DNA of 64,000 bases. It comes from Circinella minor (Eukaryota; Mucoromycota; Mucoromycetes; Mucorales; Lichtheimiaceae). The notes under the pieces are model-generated. The model did not search any database. It was given only the letters and a program-made list of their open reading frames with translations, and was not told where the DNA came from. The stretch's first letter is position 1. Each line of letters begins with the position of its first letter. Position numbers and translations under genes: made by a program. The stretch is taken from positions 1 through 64,000 of the forward strand of contig JAEPRB010000188.1 in the NCBI GenBank assembly GCA_016758965.1, read 5' to 3'. Shown here in pieces: positions 1-11,999 of this stretch.

Positions 1-144
1 GGTGTTCATGTTCTTGGACCTAAGGATGAAAAGACTGAAATAAAGTTATTCGGTACGGCTAATGATAAAGAAACTCAACATACGGGTATCAACTTTGATA
101 AGTATGAAAACATTCCTGTCGAAACAATGTTTCAATTATGTTAG
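1..144 (+). pseudogene. Truncated DED1/DDX3-type DEAD-box helicase fragment
   Basis: The first 48 codons of the window read in frame 1 and end at a TAG. They contain TGINFDKYENIPVE, the hallmark stretch just before the Q motif of DED1/DDX3 translation-initiation RNA helicases, preceded by a KLFG block like the usual ELFG. In a working gene this stretch is followed by roughly 400 residues of helicase core. Here the frame diverges right after IPVE (TMFQLC) and stops. No plausible donor site and no helicase motifs follow in the next kilobase. I infer a 3'-truncated gene copy whose 5' part lies outside the window. A functional gene split by a very long intron is possible but less likely. Confidence 0.6.
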
Positions 145-1082
145 TATATTTTTATTTACTATTTATTTATTTCTTTTTTCTTAATGGAATATTGTTGGAC
201 GGAAAAAATAACAATAAAAATAACCTGCCATAAACGCGAAAAACAAATGAATGTAAAGTATAACTCATTAAAATGAATACAACGCATGGAAATGTAATTC
301 GTGCCGCCATGGTTTGAATGGAACGACTCATTTTGAGTTATATATATTTGAGAAAAAAAAAACTTTTAAGTACAGGAAAAAAAAAAAAAAAGATCTTTGG
401 AGATTGTCAATGGAAATACAGGCACAGCGAATACGTTGCTATGGTTTTTCAACTTTTGTGAAAAGACTTTATCCTATTCAAGCCAAAGGCGTCGGAACTC
501 AACTAAATACAATGAACAGAGTGGAGGAATTTAAGAGACATTATATCACTGTGAATTGTTAAAAGTAAGAGAAAGCTTTTATACTAGTTGTAATAAATCA
601 CCTATGCTGATATACATGGAATCCACAAATGTGAATAGCTCTTTTTCTTCAATCTTCTAATACTTTGCTTATCGGTGGCCCATTTCAACGAGACTGACCC
701 AAGACGAATTAACTGTGAATATAGATCCTCTTGGTGAAATCATGGATACGTTGATAATCTTTTTTAAGATTTGCTACAACCCTAATAAAATTCATATTAG
801 TGTGCTGGTTTGGTATTGTCATAGCGTAACATAATAACTTGAGCATTTTTCTCTGTGTGTGGAATTATTATGGATACATTACATATGTGTACATGTCAAA
901 CCGTGCTTTCATTGGTTCAACAACTTCCTGAACTTAATTGGTTACAATCCTTCCCCACAACTTTAACTCACTGAAAATAATCCGAACATAAAAATTAAGA
1001 AGTAATATTTTGGTTTCTTAGTAACGATAAATTTTTATTGAATATCACCTAGGAAACCATACCATGAAATGGTCATTTTTTT

Positions 1083-1083
<1 letters not shown>
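145..1083. other. AT-rich spacer, no supported gene
   Basis: Non-coding in appearance, with poly-A tracts. An 82-codon ORF at 314-562 is Lys-rich because it reads through poly-A and has no recognisable domain, so it is not called. The stretch 660-770 reads somewhat like coding sequence on the plus strand but has no start or splice frame. Confidence 0.5.

Positions 1084-1144
<61 letters not shown>
1084..1144. repeat. (TAA)n trinucleotide microsatellite, about 20 units
   Basis: An uninterrupted TAA/ATT repeat of about 61 bp. It abuts the stop codon of the cyclin gene on the minus strand and therefore sits at the very start of that gene's 3' UTR. Poly-N runs in the cyclin C-terminus come from related AAT/AAC expansions in the same exon. 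Confidence 0.95.
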
Positions 1145-2164
1145 CTACAAATGACGTCGATGGGATATCGTATGCTCATCTAAAATATTGACTTGATGGT
1201 GATGATGATGATGATGATGATTATGTTGATTATTTTTGGGTAATAGATAAGGTGGCGGTGGTGCTTGTACTTGTATTGGAGGGACGATAGATAAGGGTGG
1301 TAACTTATTATTATTATTATTATTATTATTGCTGTTATTAGTTATGATAGTATTAGTAATATTAACTTGTTCTTCTAATGATTCATTGCTTGCAGTTCCG
1401 ATAGAGGATGATAAAGAAGGAGTATAATTAATAGATGAAGTTGATGAAGAAGCTGATGATGAAGATGGAATCAACACGGGTGTTGTTAAACGTAACGAAG
1501 CATAACAAGAATAAACATGATGTAAATCTTCCAATGAAATAAGTAATCGATAATTCTATAACGTTATTCGGGGGGTAAATTATTAAACTGTTGTTCAAAA
1601 AAAAAATCATCATGAATTTGCATGAAATAAAAAAATAACAATGTCAATTTTATTTACCAATATAGACAATAGTTGCTTTTCCATTAAATTAATTTCAGAT
1701 AAGCTAAAACACCACATTGCATATTTTGCCCAATGCTTATTTTTCGGTGATGCATCATGTAATGCTTTTGAAGTAACAATAAGTGTTGCAAGAAAAATAC
1801 GATGGCATGTACATGGCATTCCTCGGGCAACCCGCTCAAGTCTTTTCTGTAATCGTTCCAAAAATACCAATGTAGCGAATAATGTTCCCGCACGGACGGA
1901 TGATCGTTTCACAACAACACTAATAAATGTACGTAAAGGTGGTGGCCATGCTTGTGGATTCGCACTTTCTGGAATTAATGTTGATTCATTTTCATTTGTT
2001 GCCACTGCTGTCGTTGTAATAGGTGCCGTATTGTTCTTATTGCTATTGACAGGTGCTGGATGACATGGAATAACACGCGATGCTTGATGTGATACATGTG
2101 TCAAGAGTTCAGAAGTGACAGGACTATGAATTGCAGCATTAAATCGACTCTCGAAATCTCTCAT
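1145..2164 (-). CDS. Pho85-type (Pcl1/Pcl2-like) cyclin
   Basis: Regulatory cyclin subunit for a Pho85/CDK5-type kinase, expected to act in cell-cycle entry, polarity or nutrient signalling. Two exons, 2164-1658 and 1555-1145, with intron 1556-1657 in phase 0, give 305 aa. The cyclin box lies at about residues 75-185. Its features are a PLRTFISVVVKRS start, the conserved ARGMPCTCHRIFLATLIV helix and SPKNKHWAKY, followed by SLSEINLMEKQLLSIL. The box continues across the splice into NYRLLISLEDL, which supports the chosen junction. The C-terminus is low complexity (poly-S, poly-N, poly-H). The start at MRDFESRF was preferred over an upstream in-frame ATG that reads through a poly-A-derived Lys run. 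Family assignment is strong; the exact paralogue (Pcl1, Pcl2, Pcl9) cannot be decided. Confidence 0.88.
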
Positions 2165-2654
2165 AGTCTTTTCCTTCTTTTTTTTTAAAAAAAAAGAAAA
2201 GGAAAAAATGAGAAGGAGCAAAAGAGAGAAATGAGAGATTCAGAGTTAGAAAAAATAAAATAAAAAGAGAAGAACGAGAAAGAAGTGATGTATGAAAGAA
2301 AAAAAAAAGGTAAACGTAGAAAATGAATATCGAGAAAAAGAGAAGGAATAATTTAAAAAAGAAAAAAAACACAGAAATGGAACACGTCCGTTCCAAGTAA
2401 GTTTACGTTTTTTCGTTTATTACTTTTTTTTTCCAGAAATGCCGAGACAATAAAAAGGAAAGGAGAAAAAAAAACAAGTGCGTATAAAGATGAGTTGTTT
2501 CGTGGGGGGAGGGAGGGTTTAAAAAGATGGGGGAATGAATGATAAAAATAATAATAATAAAGAACTAATGATGCATTATGTAATTTCGATTATGATGGAT
2601 TGATATACTATTATTGTGTAGTAATGATTGATTAAGAGTCTTAGTATGGTTGAA

Positions 2655-4636
2655 TTAAGAACGATTCTTCTTTGATTTTTTTGCAAAACCTAAATGTGTA
2701 TATATAATAGAATTATGTTAGTATTTTTTTTTTTTACATGTCAACTGGTGTGTTTTAACTTACGTAACCCGCATGCATTACAAAGCCTATAATGACAATA
2801 ATATAACATAAGAGTTAATTAATAACCTTTTCAATAACAGCGAAACAGATATCTTCTTTTCTCTAACTCTACTTATAACCAAAAAAAAAATCATTTCTAA
2901 TTTATATATATATATATAATTTAATCCAATACTTACGTCTTTGGACCATGAGGTCCTTTACGCCATTCTGGAGATGTAGCTGTCCCACAATCGGTACAAA
3001 CGTATTCATCCGCACCTCTTTGTTTCTTCTATAATACACAATAAAAATTGAAAAAGACCCGACGAGTTGGTTACAATCTTGATAATAATTTTCTTTTTTG
3101 TTGTTGATGTTGCATAAAAATCCCCATTATACAAACAAACAATTCTTTAAACACACGCCAAAATAAAATAAAAAATAATCTCACCCTTCGTTTTGATTTA
3201 TCTTTAATCATTTCACCTGCTGTTGTTTCCGTTATATCCATAACGTTTGCTGATACCATTCCGACAGCAGCCACTGCTGTGGCTGCTCCCCCTGCTGATG
3301 ATGTTGTCGGTGGAACTGGTGATCGGCTACGATTATTGTTTCCTGTGTTAGGAGTGTTTTTATTTTTATTATTTGCATACACGTTCACCATCGCATCTTC
3401 TTGTAGCCATAATCCATTACTGGTGTTATTATTGTTATTGGAATTACTATTACTCGTCGTATTTGACGCGGATGTAATGTTTTCTTCAGGCACACCCCTT
3501 TTGAGGTTATTATTGTTGTATCCACCCATAGGTTGTTGACATCCACTTAAAGCCGTATTTATATTTCTATTATTATTACTAGCTACAGTAGTTGTTGAAT
3601 TATTACTACTATTACTACCACTAGCCACATCGATATTAAAAATTGGGTCTATAGATACATCCACGGGTATTTCTCGTAACCGTTGTTTTAACCATTCATT
3701 TTCCATTTTAAGTTCCAAGAACGAATCAAATAAACTATCCATAGCAGAAGGGTAGGGCTGAGCAATAGCAAAGAAAGAACGGGGCGGTTGTCCTAGTACA
3801 TCAGTTCGCGGATGACCAATGGTTTCAAACAGGGTATATGATTGATCCTTTTTACGGAAACGATAAATGGTTTTGATTTGTGAACGTGTATGGAATGCGC
3901 GATTAAATTCACGAATAAAGATGTCAATATCGTCAACGTGTAAAAATTCAGTAAGTGACCTGCCAACAAGTTCTTCGGGCGTATACCCAGTCAATTCGAT
4001 ACATGATGGAGAACAATGCAATATCTTGCCGACCGGCGACAAAACATGCAAAAGTCCTGTGACTTCATTCAAAATGCGTTCAGACCAGTTGCGGCGTCGT
4101 CTGAAATCAACTCCGCTGCTTACGTGATGATTTTGTTGTGGTGGTGGTGGTTGAGAGGGTTGTTGTGGCGTTTGCTGTTGTTGAGGTTGAGAAGGTCTCA
4201 TTGAACTAGACGCAACAAATGGCTGGTTATGTATATTTTCATTGATTATGGCATCATTCTCATGCATAACAAAATTTTCAGGTGTTGCATATTGCATGAC
4301 AGTTGTCGAGTTATTATTATTATTATTATTGGATACAGAAGCAGTAGTTGTGGTTACTGTAGTTGTAGTAGGAAAATCAAGCGTGTGTTGTTGTTGTTGA
4401 TGCTGTGATAATTGATGTGGATTAAAAAATGGGTATAGTCCAGGAGTATCTTCTGCAAGAATAAAAAAATGAGGGTCGGTTGGCTGGGGATGATTTGGTT
4501 GCATGACTAGTTGTCCAAATGGGGAAGGTACACGGAATGAGTCGGACGGGTATCGCGTAGGAGTTGTGTTAAAAGTAAAAGCAGCACTCAAAGTGCGATC
4601 AAGAGTTTCAGTGTAAAACGTCGTAATGGTGGACAA
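2655..4636 (-). CDS. wc-2: White collar-2-like PAS/GATA-zinc-finger blue-light regulator
   Basis: Nuclear DNA-binding partner of WC-1-type photoreceptors. Exons are 4636-3185, 3028-2937, 2786-2764 and 2689-2655, giving 533 aa. A single PAS domain spans about residues 184-295 ([21 protein letters not shown], then the FRKKD and IGHPR blocks). It lacks the GRNCRFLQ flavin-binding motif of WC-1 LOV domains, as expected for WC-2. A predicted helix ([15 protein letters not shown]) follows. The zinc finger at the C-terminus has Cys 495, 498, 517 and 520, in the C-X2-C-X18-C-X2-C spacing typical of white-collar proteins, and ends [12 protein letters not shown]. The finger is split by two introns, the last with a perfect TACTAAC branch site. 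The N-terminus and the linker are rich in N, Q and T. Mucorales usually carry several WC-2 paralogues, so which one this is stays open. Confidence 0.93.
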
Positions 4637-7600
4637 TGTTCAAAATTAACAAATTGTGCTGACAAATTGCACAAGTGTTGTAAATTATACGTGGGTTTTT
4701 GTTTTGATTTCTTTTTTTTTTTTAAAAAAAAAAATGGAATTGTGAAATTTTCTAAAGTTTCGCTGATTTTATTAAAAAAAGTTGAAAAAAAATATTGGCA
4801 GTCTTTTTTTTTTGTCAGCCCCTGAGTTGATTACAGAATAAAGCGATAAAGATAAAAAAAAAGGTGAATTCTTCGTTTTGTTGTTGTAGACTTAAAAATT
4901 GAATTGAAAAAAAAATCAATTAAGCGAGTGGCGTTTAGTTTTGAACGTTCTTTTTTTTGTAAAGAAAAGTAATGGGTAAAAAAAAAAGGAAAAGAAAAAG
5001 AAGTGAAAGAAGTGAAGAAGGTTTTGGGGGTTTAAAGGAAGCTTTAAAGAAAAAAAAATAAAGTGGCCAGCTATATAACCTTCGCGTGGTTACCAAGGAT
5101 GGTAATACCGCCCAGAGTTTTGGGATCTGCATTCTCTTATTATATTGCTGCGATATGACTTCAAAACATGGTGTCATGATTGACATATAAGGCAATCGTT
5201 GCCTTTTTTTATCGCTTTTTCCCTAGGGGGCACAAATACGTCATGGCTATTACACATTACACATTATTATTATGGTACCCTAAAACCCGTTCAATAAACA
5301 TTTTATTGTTGTTCTGTGAGAGTGGTGGCAACTTTTTTTTTCTAGCGTGTTAAGGGTCGCTGACAAAATATGCCTTTTTTTTTTATCTGACATAATTTTT
5401 TTCGATCATTTTTATCAACACTTTGCCCTTTTTATATACTTTTTTTTTAATATATATATTTATAAAACGCAATTACATTATTTTAATATTATGAAAAATC
5501 AATCCCTTTTAATTTTATTTATCTGGCGCCTGACTTCTTTTTTTTTTCTATTGCCACTTTAATTTTTTTTATAAAATCAATGTTATATAATGAGCCTTAG
5601 ATAAATCCACATTTTAATTTACTACAATTAGAATTTTCTTACCATTATTTAATTTAAAGAAAATACAAGGAAAAAAGTGACCAAAAAACAACAAGTTGTT
5701 TCCCAAGGAACACAAATAGTCTTGCTATGGTTACCGTTGTTATGGTATAATTTTTTTTTTTTTTTTTTTTGGTTCAAGGGAAAAAAAGAAGAAGAAATGA
5801 CAAAATGGTAAACATTACAATAGTTTTTATATACCAAAGAATAAGGGTTATATATTCAAAAAGAACGCCTATTTTTACATCTTGATCATTCGACAAAATA
5901 AAAATACTTAAGGGCACATAAAGTTATTAGACTAACTATAACAAAGTTCAATTATGATGTCATAATTTCTATATATATATAAGATATGGGAAGGGATAGA
6001 AAAAAAATACTGATGCGAAGTTTTTGGTGTCAAAAAAAACGTGTGTAACCAATACATTACGTCTTTTGTAATTTTCTCATCCAGTTCTTTGGTAAAAAAA
6101 AAAAAGAAACCAATAAAAAAGTAAAAAATATCGTCATTGCCTCCCTAAGTAAAAAAAAGGAAGAAAAAAAATTGATTGGTAAATTCGCATTTTATACGAA
6201 ACCGTGCAGAATGCAAAAAGAAAAGAAAGAAGGGGTGTGTATAATAGAAAAAAATTGGTGCAAAAATCTAAAAAAGGAGTTGAACCAATTTAATAAGGGG
6301 CAAAAAGATCCAGACCCCATTTTATAATTGCTATTTATATATAATATCGAACGTCATAATATGCATATTATTATTTATTAACATGCAAATTTAATTATTC
6401 TATATATCCCCATTTATATTTATCGTCGTCGATCATCAAATTTTTTTCCTTGCACAAAACGTTGCTTGACGGGGAAATATGACGATGCTGCCCTGTTATT
6501 ATAGTGATTACATATGTATTATACATGTGTGGTGTGATTAAAAAATTAAGTTTTACGACTTTGCGCTGTCATCGCTCATTTATACTCCTACCATTTTTAT
6601 TTTTATTTCTTAGCACATGATTTATAATATTTACATTCGGTTTGTGTTATTGTTTTTTTTACAAAACAAAACAATGATAACACAAAAGATGCCAATACGT
6701 ACTCCAGTACTATTTATAATCTCTAATATAATCAATATGTGGCAATACTATCAACAACAGCATAAACAACATCCTCCTTCCAATCCCTTTCGATTGCAGT
6801 TACCAAAAGTATATCTTTATTATTAAAAAATTATGCTGTCATGAAACAGTTTCTATCATCATCTTCTACTTGCGGTGAATTCCCCCTTATTTTTTTTTCT
6901 TCCCCTAACATTTGTCTTTCCACAAGAATGACACCATTCTATATATGCTGTTGTTGATTATCCAACTTAGTTGTTGTCCTCTTTCTCACAAATATATTAT
7001 AATATTTAAAGATTAATAATATTGTGTAACAAAAAAAGTTCATGTATTGAAGGAATGTCGGAACAATGGTAACTCAAAAGTGCCCCATGCGCAAAGATTT
7101 TTTTTTTTTTAATTCGGCACATATCAGGATCTCTTTATTTAGATTCAGCACTATCCTTTTTCCCGCCGAATGAACATTATTTTATTTTATACAATAAATA
7201 GAAGTTCCGAGGATACGTATATTATTAAACTCTTTCAATAGCGACTATATGATAAACATAAAAATTAACCTAAATTACAGTTTTAATTTACGACATTGAA
7301 TCTGGTTGAATATTGTTTTTTACTTGGCCATAAATAATTAACATGTTATTTATATATGTTGTACTACCATCACTACTTAACAACAAGAACGAATAAATCA
7401 GAGTTTGTGATACGATACATATCGACTGCCCCCTTTGATGACCGTCGTTATTTAGATAGGTAGAAGTGTCACTTTTACAATTAAATAAAGCCTATATGGT
7501 ATATATAAGCTGATTATACCCAGTACCGTATCTGAAATAAAGTAACACTTTTTGCTTTGCCTTTGACAAATATTTCTACTTTTATATTTACGTATCGTCT

Positions 7601-8219
7601 TATTTTTATTTTCTCTTCAAAATTGAATTTAATATTGAGCTGTATTTATTATCAATTCACACTTCAACATTATTATTATTATTTCTTATTTTTATACGTA
7701 CTTACGTATTATCTTTTTTTTTAAAAAAAATCTATTCATAACATTACATTATCTTGGCATTATTACTGTATACTATATAACTTCTCAATTAGTACGTCCA
7801 TTTTTGTTTTTATATGCACATACTATCCATCATTTTATCTTTCATCTTTTCAAAATTCATGGTACTGTAAATGGTCTACTACATACTGATCTATAACAGA
7901 AGCTTTATAATTTCTTGTAGTATAAATATTTAAGTATTATATTTAAAAGATATAAAAAAGATAGAAGTACGTAATTGCTCAAGACATGATGCTTTTTATT
8001 AAGTCAAAGATCAAAGTCAGACTATAGGGATAGCGTACTATAGTGATATTAAAGTGCCCACCTCTACGCTGTCGGTAGTACTTCTCTTTATATAAACTTT
8101 GTATTTTTATACATAAAAAATAGAAACATGACTTTCATGATTTAAATGAATACAGGTATTTTAGAATAAAGAAAAATTAAATATCCATGTTGTTCGGTTT
8201 ATAACAAGTTATGAATCAA
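4637..8219. other. Long AT-rich intergenic region
   Basis: About 3.6 kb upstream of the WC-2-like gene. It contains pyrimidine and purine homopolymer tracts and many short T-runs. ORFs here (for example 4935-5195, 6617-6826) are short, low-complexity and unsupported. I see no tRNA, no conserved protein motif and no clear repeat structure. Confidence 0.5.
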
Positions 8220-9400
8220 TTGAATCACTTCAAAACCATCAAATGAACGCTTTCGTGTAAAGCTTTTTGAAAGTAATATATCAAAATCCAGGTCCACACA
8301 CATGTTTCACTACTTTGATGGCAACAACCTGTCGAATCATTACGTGTTTCGTATTCTTCAAGGTCATCACTTGGATTCTTGGTCATATAAGTGTTGTGGG
8401 ATTGCTTGAGGTCGTTAATTGATTGATAGGTTTGTTCTATACCAAGCTCCAGTGTAGTAAATGTTTTTTTTTGTGTTTTAATTGACCAACACAGTTCATG
8501 GTGAGTCTACGATGTTTTGTTTAATGAAGAGATAAATAAAATAAGAGAATGATGACAGTGGGTACCATAATAAAATGAATATATTATAATTGATGAGAAT
8601 GAATCGAAGGACGAAAAACATCATCTATCTAATCCAGACCGGTCTCCTTCTCCACAGGTTCACCTTGCAAAATGGCTTTTTAATAATATTTAGTATTTAA
8701 GGGGGGATGTAAAGTCCTCGTTGTTGAAGATCATCTTCTAATGATAGACCCAGATCTGATGGAGAGTGATGGCGAAAATCATAGATGGTGAAGCATCTGG
8801 GATGGAAAGTATTGGTGATGAGGAAGATGATGGTAGATATTCGTAGTTATGGAAAAGGTGTATGATTTGATCCATTGTAACGGATATGAAGTAGGCTACG
8901 TAGTATGATATGTTACCAAATCAAAAAAATTTTAACCTACCATTCTGCCAACTAAAAATAATTAGTAATTCTATATTTTGTCACAATGAAAGGCCAGATA
9001 ATATACATTTTCTTTTTTCTTTTCCTGTTTTATTACTATTTTTAAAAGAAAGGAGAAAGAGAAAAAAACATCTGTTCCTTCCATATATGGGTGTTTTGTG
9101 TGCAAAATTCAACTTTTGCTTCTTTTATGTGCTCATATGCTGACCGAGAATCAGAATTTGCTCTATAATGTCCAGTTATTTCAAGAAACAGGGTCTTGAG
9201 TCCGTCAGGAAAACCAACTATGTAAGATTTGTACTCACAAAGTTTGTTAGAAAGAAACAATTTTATTCGTAAAGAGAGAGTGAAGACATATATTCGCTTG
9301 AGATGTCAGCAAAGATATCTTCAAGTTCTTGTTGTTGCTGACGACGACAACGTTCCATTCAGAGACAACGGGTACTTTCCTTTGGCTAAGGAATAGTTTT
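8220..9400 (-). pseudogene. Unrecognised broken gene on the minus strand
   Basis: Several blocks on the minus strand read like real protein but in different frames. One begins MERCRRQQQQELEDIFADIS near 9355 and stops after 31 codons. The next, around 9250-9060, contains YIVGFPDGLKTLFLEITGHY and AYEHIKEAKVEFCTQNTHIW. Near 8878-8700 lie MDQIIHLFHNYEYLPSS and, in another frame, SPSDLGLSLEDDLQQRGLYI, which ends in a stop. Near 8470-8300 lies FTTLELGIEQTYQSINDLKQ. Frame changes without good splice sites suggest a decayed gene, though some breaks could be introns I failed to place. I do not recognise the family. Its position beside transposase remnants suggests a mobile or multicopy gene. Confidence 0.4.
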
Positions 9401-9463
9401 TTGAAATGCGATCTGTCAATTCAATCTTGTTAACCTTTTTTTTTTGACTAAAAAAATTACCCC

Positions 9464-9646
9464 ATGTCTTCATTGTTCTTACCCCTCGGGATATTATGGA
9501 TTAATTCTTTGGTCTTCTTTGTCGGGGATGTCTTAAAAGTGCAGAACGTTTTGGATTATTTAGAGCATGCCCAACGGACTCGCCAAAAATTAAATTTGGT
9601 AGATTTTATCGACAATAGTGAAAAGGATAACTATAATGTCCGTTAG
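9464..9646 (+). pseudogene. Short coding-like fragment, unrecognised
   Basis: A 60-codon frame whose second half (DVLKVQNVLDYLEHAQRTRQ, then NLVDFIDNSEKDNYNVR and a stop) has the composition of real protein, unlike the poly-A/T-derived ORFs nearby. There is no identifiable start exon and no known domain. It could be the 3' end of a decayed gene related to the transposase remnants downstream. Confidence 0.25.
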
Positions 9647-10289
9647 CTATTTAATAATAATAATAAAAAGGAATTAAACAGCATGGGTCATCGCTCTTAT
9701 ACTATGAATTATATCTATTTACATGCTGCACACACACAACCATATAAATATATACATACAACAACGGGTACTACTCAGAACTAATTCAACAATAATACTG
9801 TTGCCTATAAAAAAAAGTCATGAATTTACGTAAAGATTTTGACAGTGATCGAGAAGATCCAATAATTCAATTTACAGGACACAAAAACGCATAACAGTAA
9901 AAATTATTACTTACTTCCTTAATATCCGGCTCCTAATAATTGTAATTAATCATATTTTTACACAAAAATATGGAATTTGATATCAATGTCCCATTTATTT
10001 TGCTCAACTGAAGTCTCTCCATGGTTATTCCTTCATGGGATTGCGTAAATAAACTTCAAATGGTATGAAGGCGCGAGAGAATATGATCAAAATCTTTATA
10101 TTCCCCTGTTTTAACTTTATTACCCCAGCTCCAAGTTTAAGATCAGTGGTAAAGAGAGTTAAGTGTATAACCAAAAATGGCCGGGGTTTTTTCATAAAGA
10201 AAAAAGGTTATGCATTCTATCCATCACTGACTTTGAAAACATTTAGAATAAATATTCTGGTGACTTTGCGACTAACTTTCACACAACCA
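9647..10289. other. Spacer with no supported gene
   Basis: AT-rich sequence between two coding remnants. I see no protein motif, RNA gene or repeat in it. Confidence 0.4.
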
Positions 10290-11815
10290 TCTTGCACAAG
10301 CAAAGCATGCCAGCTATCGCGAGTCCCATAACCGCATCATCTGTAACGTTACCGTTGGCTACATTTGAAGGAAGCTTTATAGGTAATTTATAAACATGTT
10401 TTATGATGGGAGCATATTTATATGGATTTTTAACATACCTCTCATAATTTAAGATGTGTACGAGAAATCTGGCCTCATGCGATCTGTTGACTGGATCGAA
10501 TTCTTGCAAGCAGTGGTCCCGACTTTGGTGTTCGAACAACTTGTACACGAATACACGTCTTCAGCTGAGCAAGTCAATACAATCATGTCTCCGATAATCG
10601 AGAGTACTCTGGCTCTTCAATGGAATATTGATCAGGAAGATCTTGCTAATATCAACACGTAAGTCCACAATAATCAAACCATTTAAGCCTATCCATTACT
10701 AACAATTGAATTATTACTATATAGGCATCTCCACACATGGCATCTTCACATGAAAAACAATGTCAGCACCAACATGTATAATGTCAATTTCCATTATCTT
10801 CGACATATACATGACACATGTTTGAAACGGGGCCCACTACGAAGTTATAGCACACGTTCTGCTGAACGTGCAATTGGTATGTTAACACATCATTAACAAA
10901 TATATATTTTATTTTAACATATAAACATATACTTACCAATGTTCCAATGTTTGTAAAGGCTTTTTCAAAAGACACATCAAGCAACGTGTTCTTCCTGGGT
11001 CTAATGCTGCAAATATAATCAAACGTCACCTAATCACCTGTGCCTATCATCGTATGTATGTTGAAGAAGATGTTGTAGAGGAAGTAGAGGAAGATGAAGA
11101 CGAAGACGGGAATGACCAATATACGATTCCGAATGCCAATCAAGAACTTGAGCTGTGGGATTGGCACCATGCCACGCTGGACCTGTATTCCAGCAAGTAT
11201 AACCTGTTCTGCTACCTTCAAAAATATTGACACAACTAATTTAGCGATAGTCGAGTGCTGACTAGTACGTTGGATAACCGGATTCGAGTTGGAAAACGGC
11301 TATTTAAAACAGACACTGTCTTCAGGTGTAAAGAATATCCTGGTATGGCGCGTAAGCTGGATACATTGGTGAAGCTAAGACTTCCAATCAGAGGACGTAG
11401 TAACAGTACGGCCTTCTATTTTGGTGAATTAATGTTATTCTTCACATATCAATGCCAAGGTACATTTTCATCTGCAATATACAAACTATACAATGTACGT
11501 ATTGTAATAACAATATACTCACTTCTTGACTTTTTTATAGGCGATGAACGGCAGCTATGCTTAGTGAAGCTTTATGGAAATCTCCAGATGACAGAGTATG
11601 GGATAGGAGCGCGCCCAAAATATGGAATGCCCTATGGCCATAGAACAAGCACAAACACTAGTGAAAGTGACAAGTTTCATTGTGACTGGTTGTGAAAACA
11701 TTTTAGACTATACAGGTCTTATACAATCCTCATTTCATCCCGGTCGCTATTATGTCGTCTATCCTGACATGATGTCTGGCCATACCACTCTTGCAAACAT
11801 TTGTGATGTTTAACT
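10290..11815 (+). pseudogene. Degenerate Tnp2/CACTA-like transposase, C-terminal half
   Basis: Spliced reading on the plus strand gives a continuous protein-like chain. PITASSVTLPLATFEG joins SGLMRSVDWIEFLQ (intron about 10371-10453). A GTAAGT intron at about 10660-10725 follows, then NNVSTNMYNVNFHYLRHI, then GPLRSYSTRSAERAIG, with a further intron at about 10876-10958, then KQRVLPGSNAANIIKRHLI. The order histidine-rich block, GPLRSYS and ERxIG resembles the C-terminal part of Tnp2/En-Spm-type transposases that are multicopy in Mucorales. The frame is broken by TGA and TAA near 11230-11245 and by a frameshift near 11640-11695, before a C-terminus ending GHTTLANICDV. No terminal inverted repeats or target duplication were found, so this is an inactive remnant. 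The class assignment is tentative. Confidence 0.5.
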
Positions 11816-11999
11816 TGAAAATAAATAAATAAAAACTTCTATTATATTCTTTAATTATCTTCACTCTTTTCAAAAACTAGTCTTTTTTTCTATACTTTCT
11901 TTGTCTTCTTTTTTTATTTTCAGTTTCTATTATTTTTATTACGTATATGATATCCATAGTCTAATTCAACATTCCACAAGTATCCAAATAAAGAATACT

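Noticed and set aside
5085..5110. X-box-like inverted repeat GTTACC...GGTAAT upstream of the WC-2-like gene.
   Set aside because: The half-sites are separated by six bases instead of the usual zero to three, so it is not a canonical RFX site.
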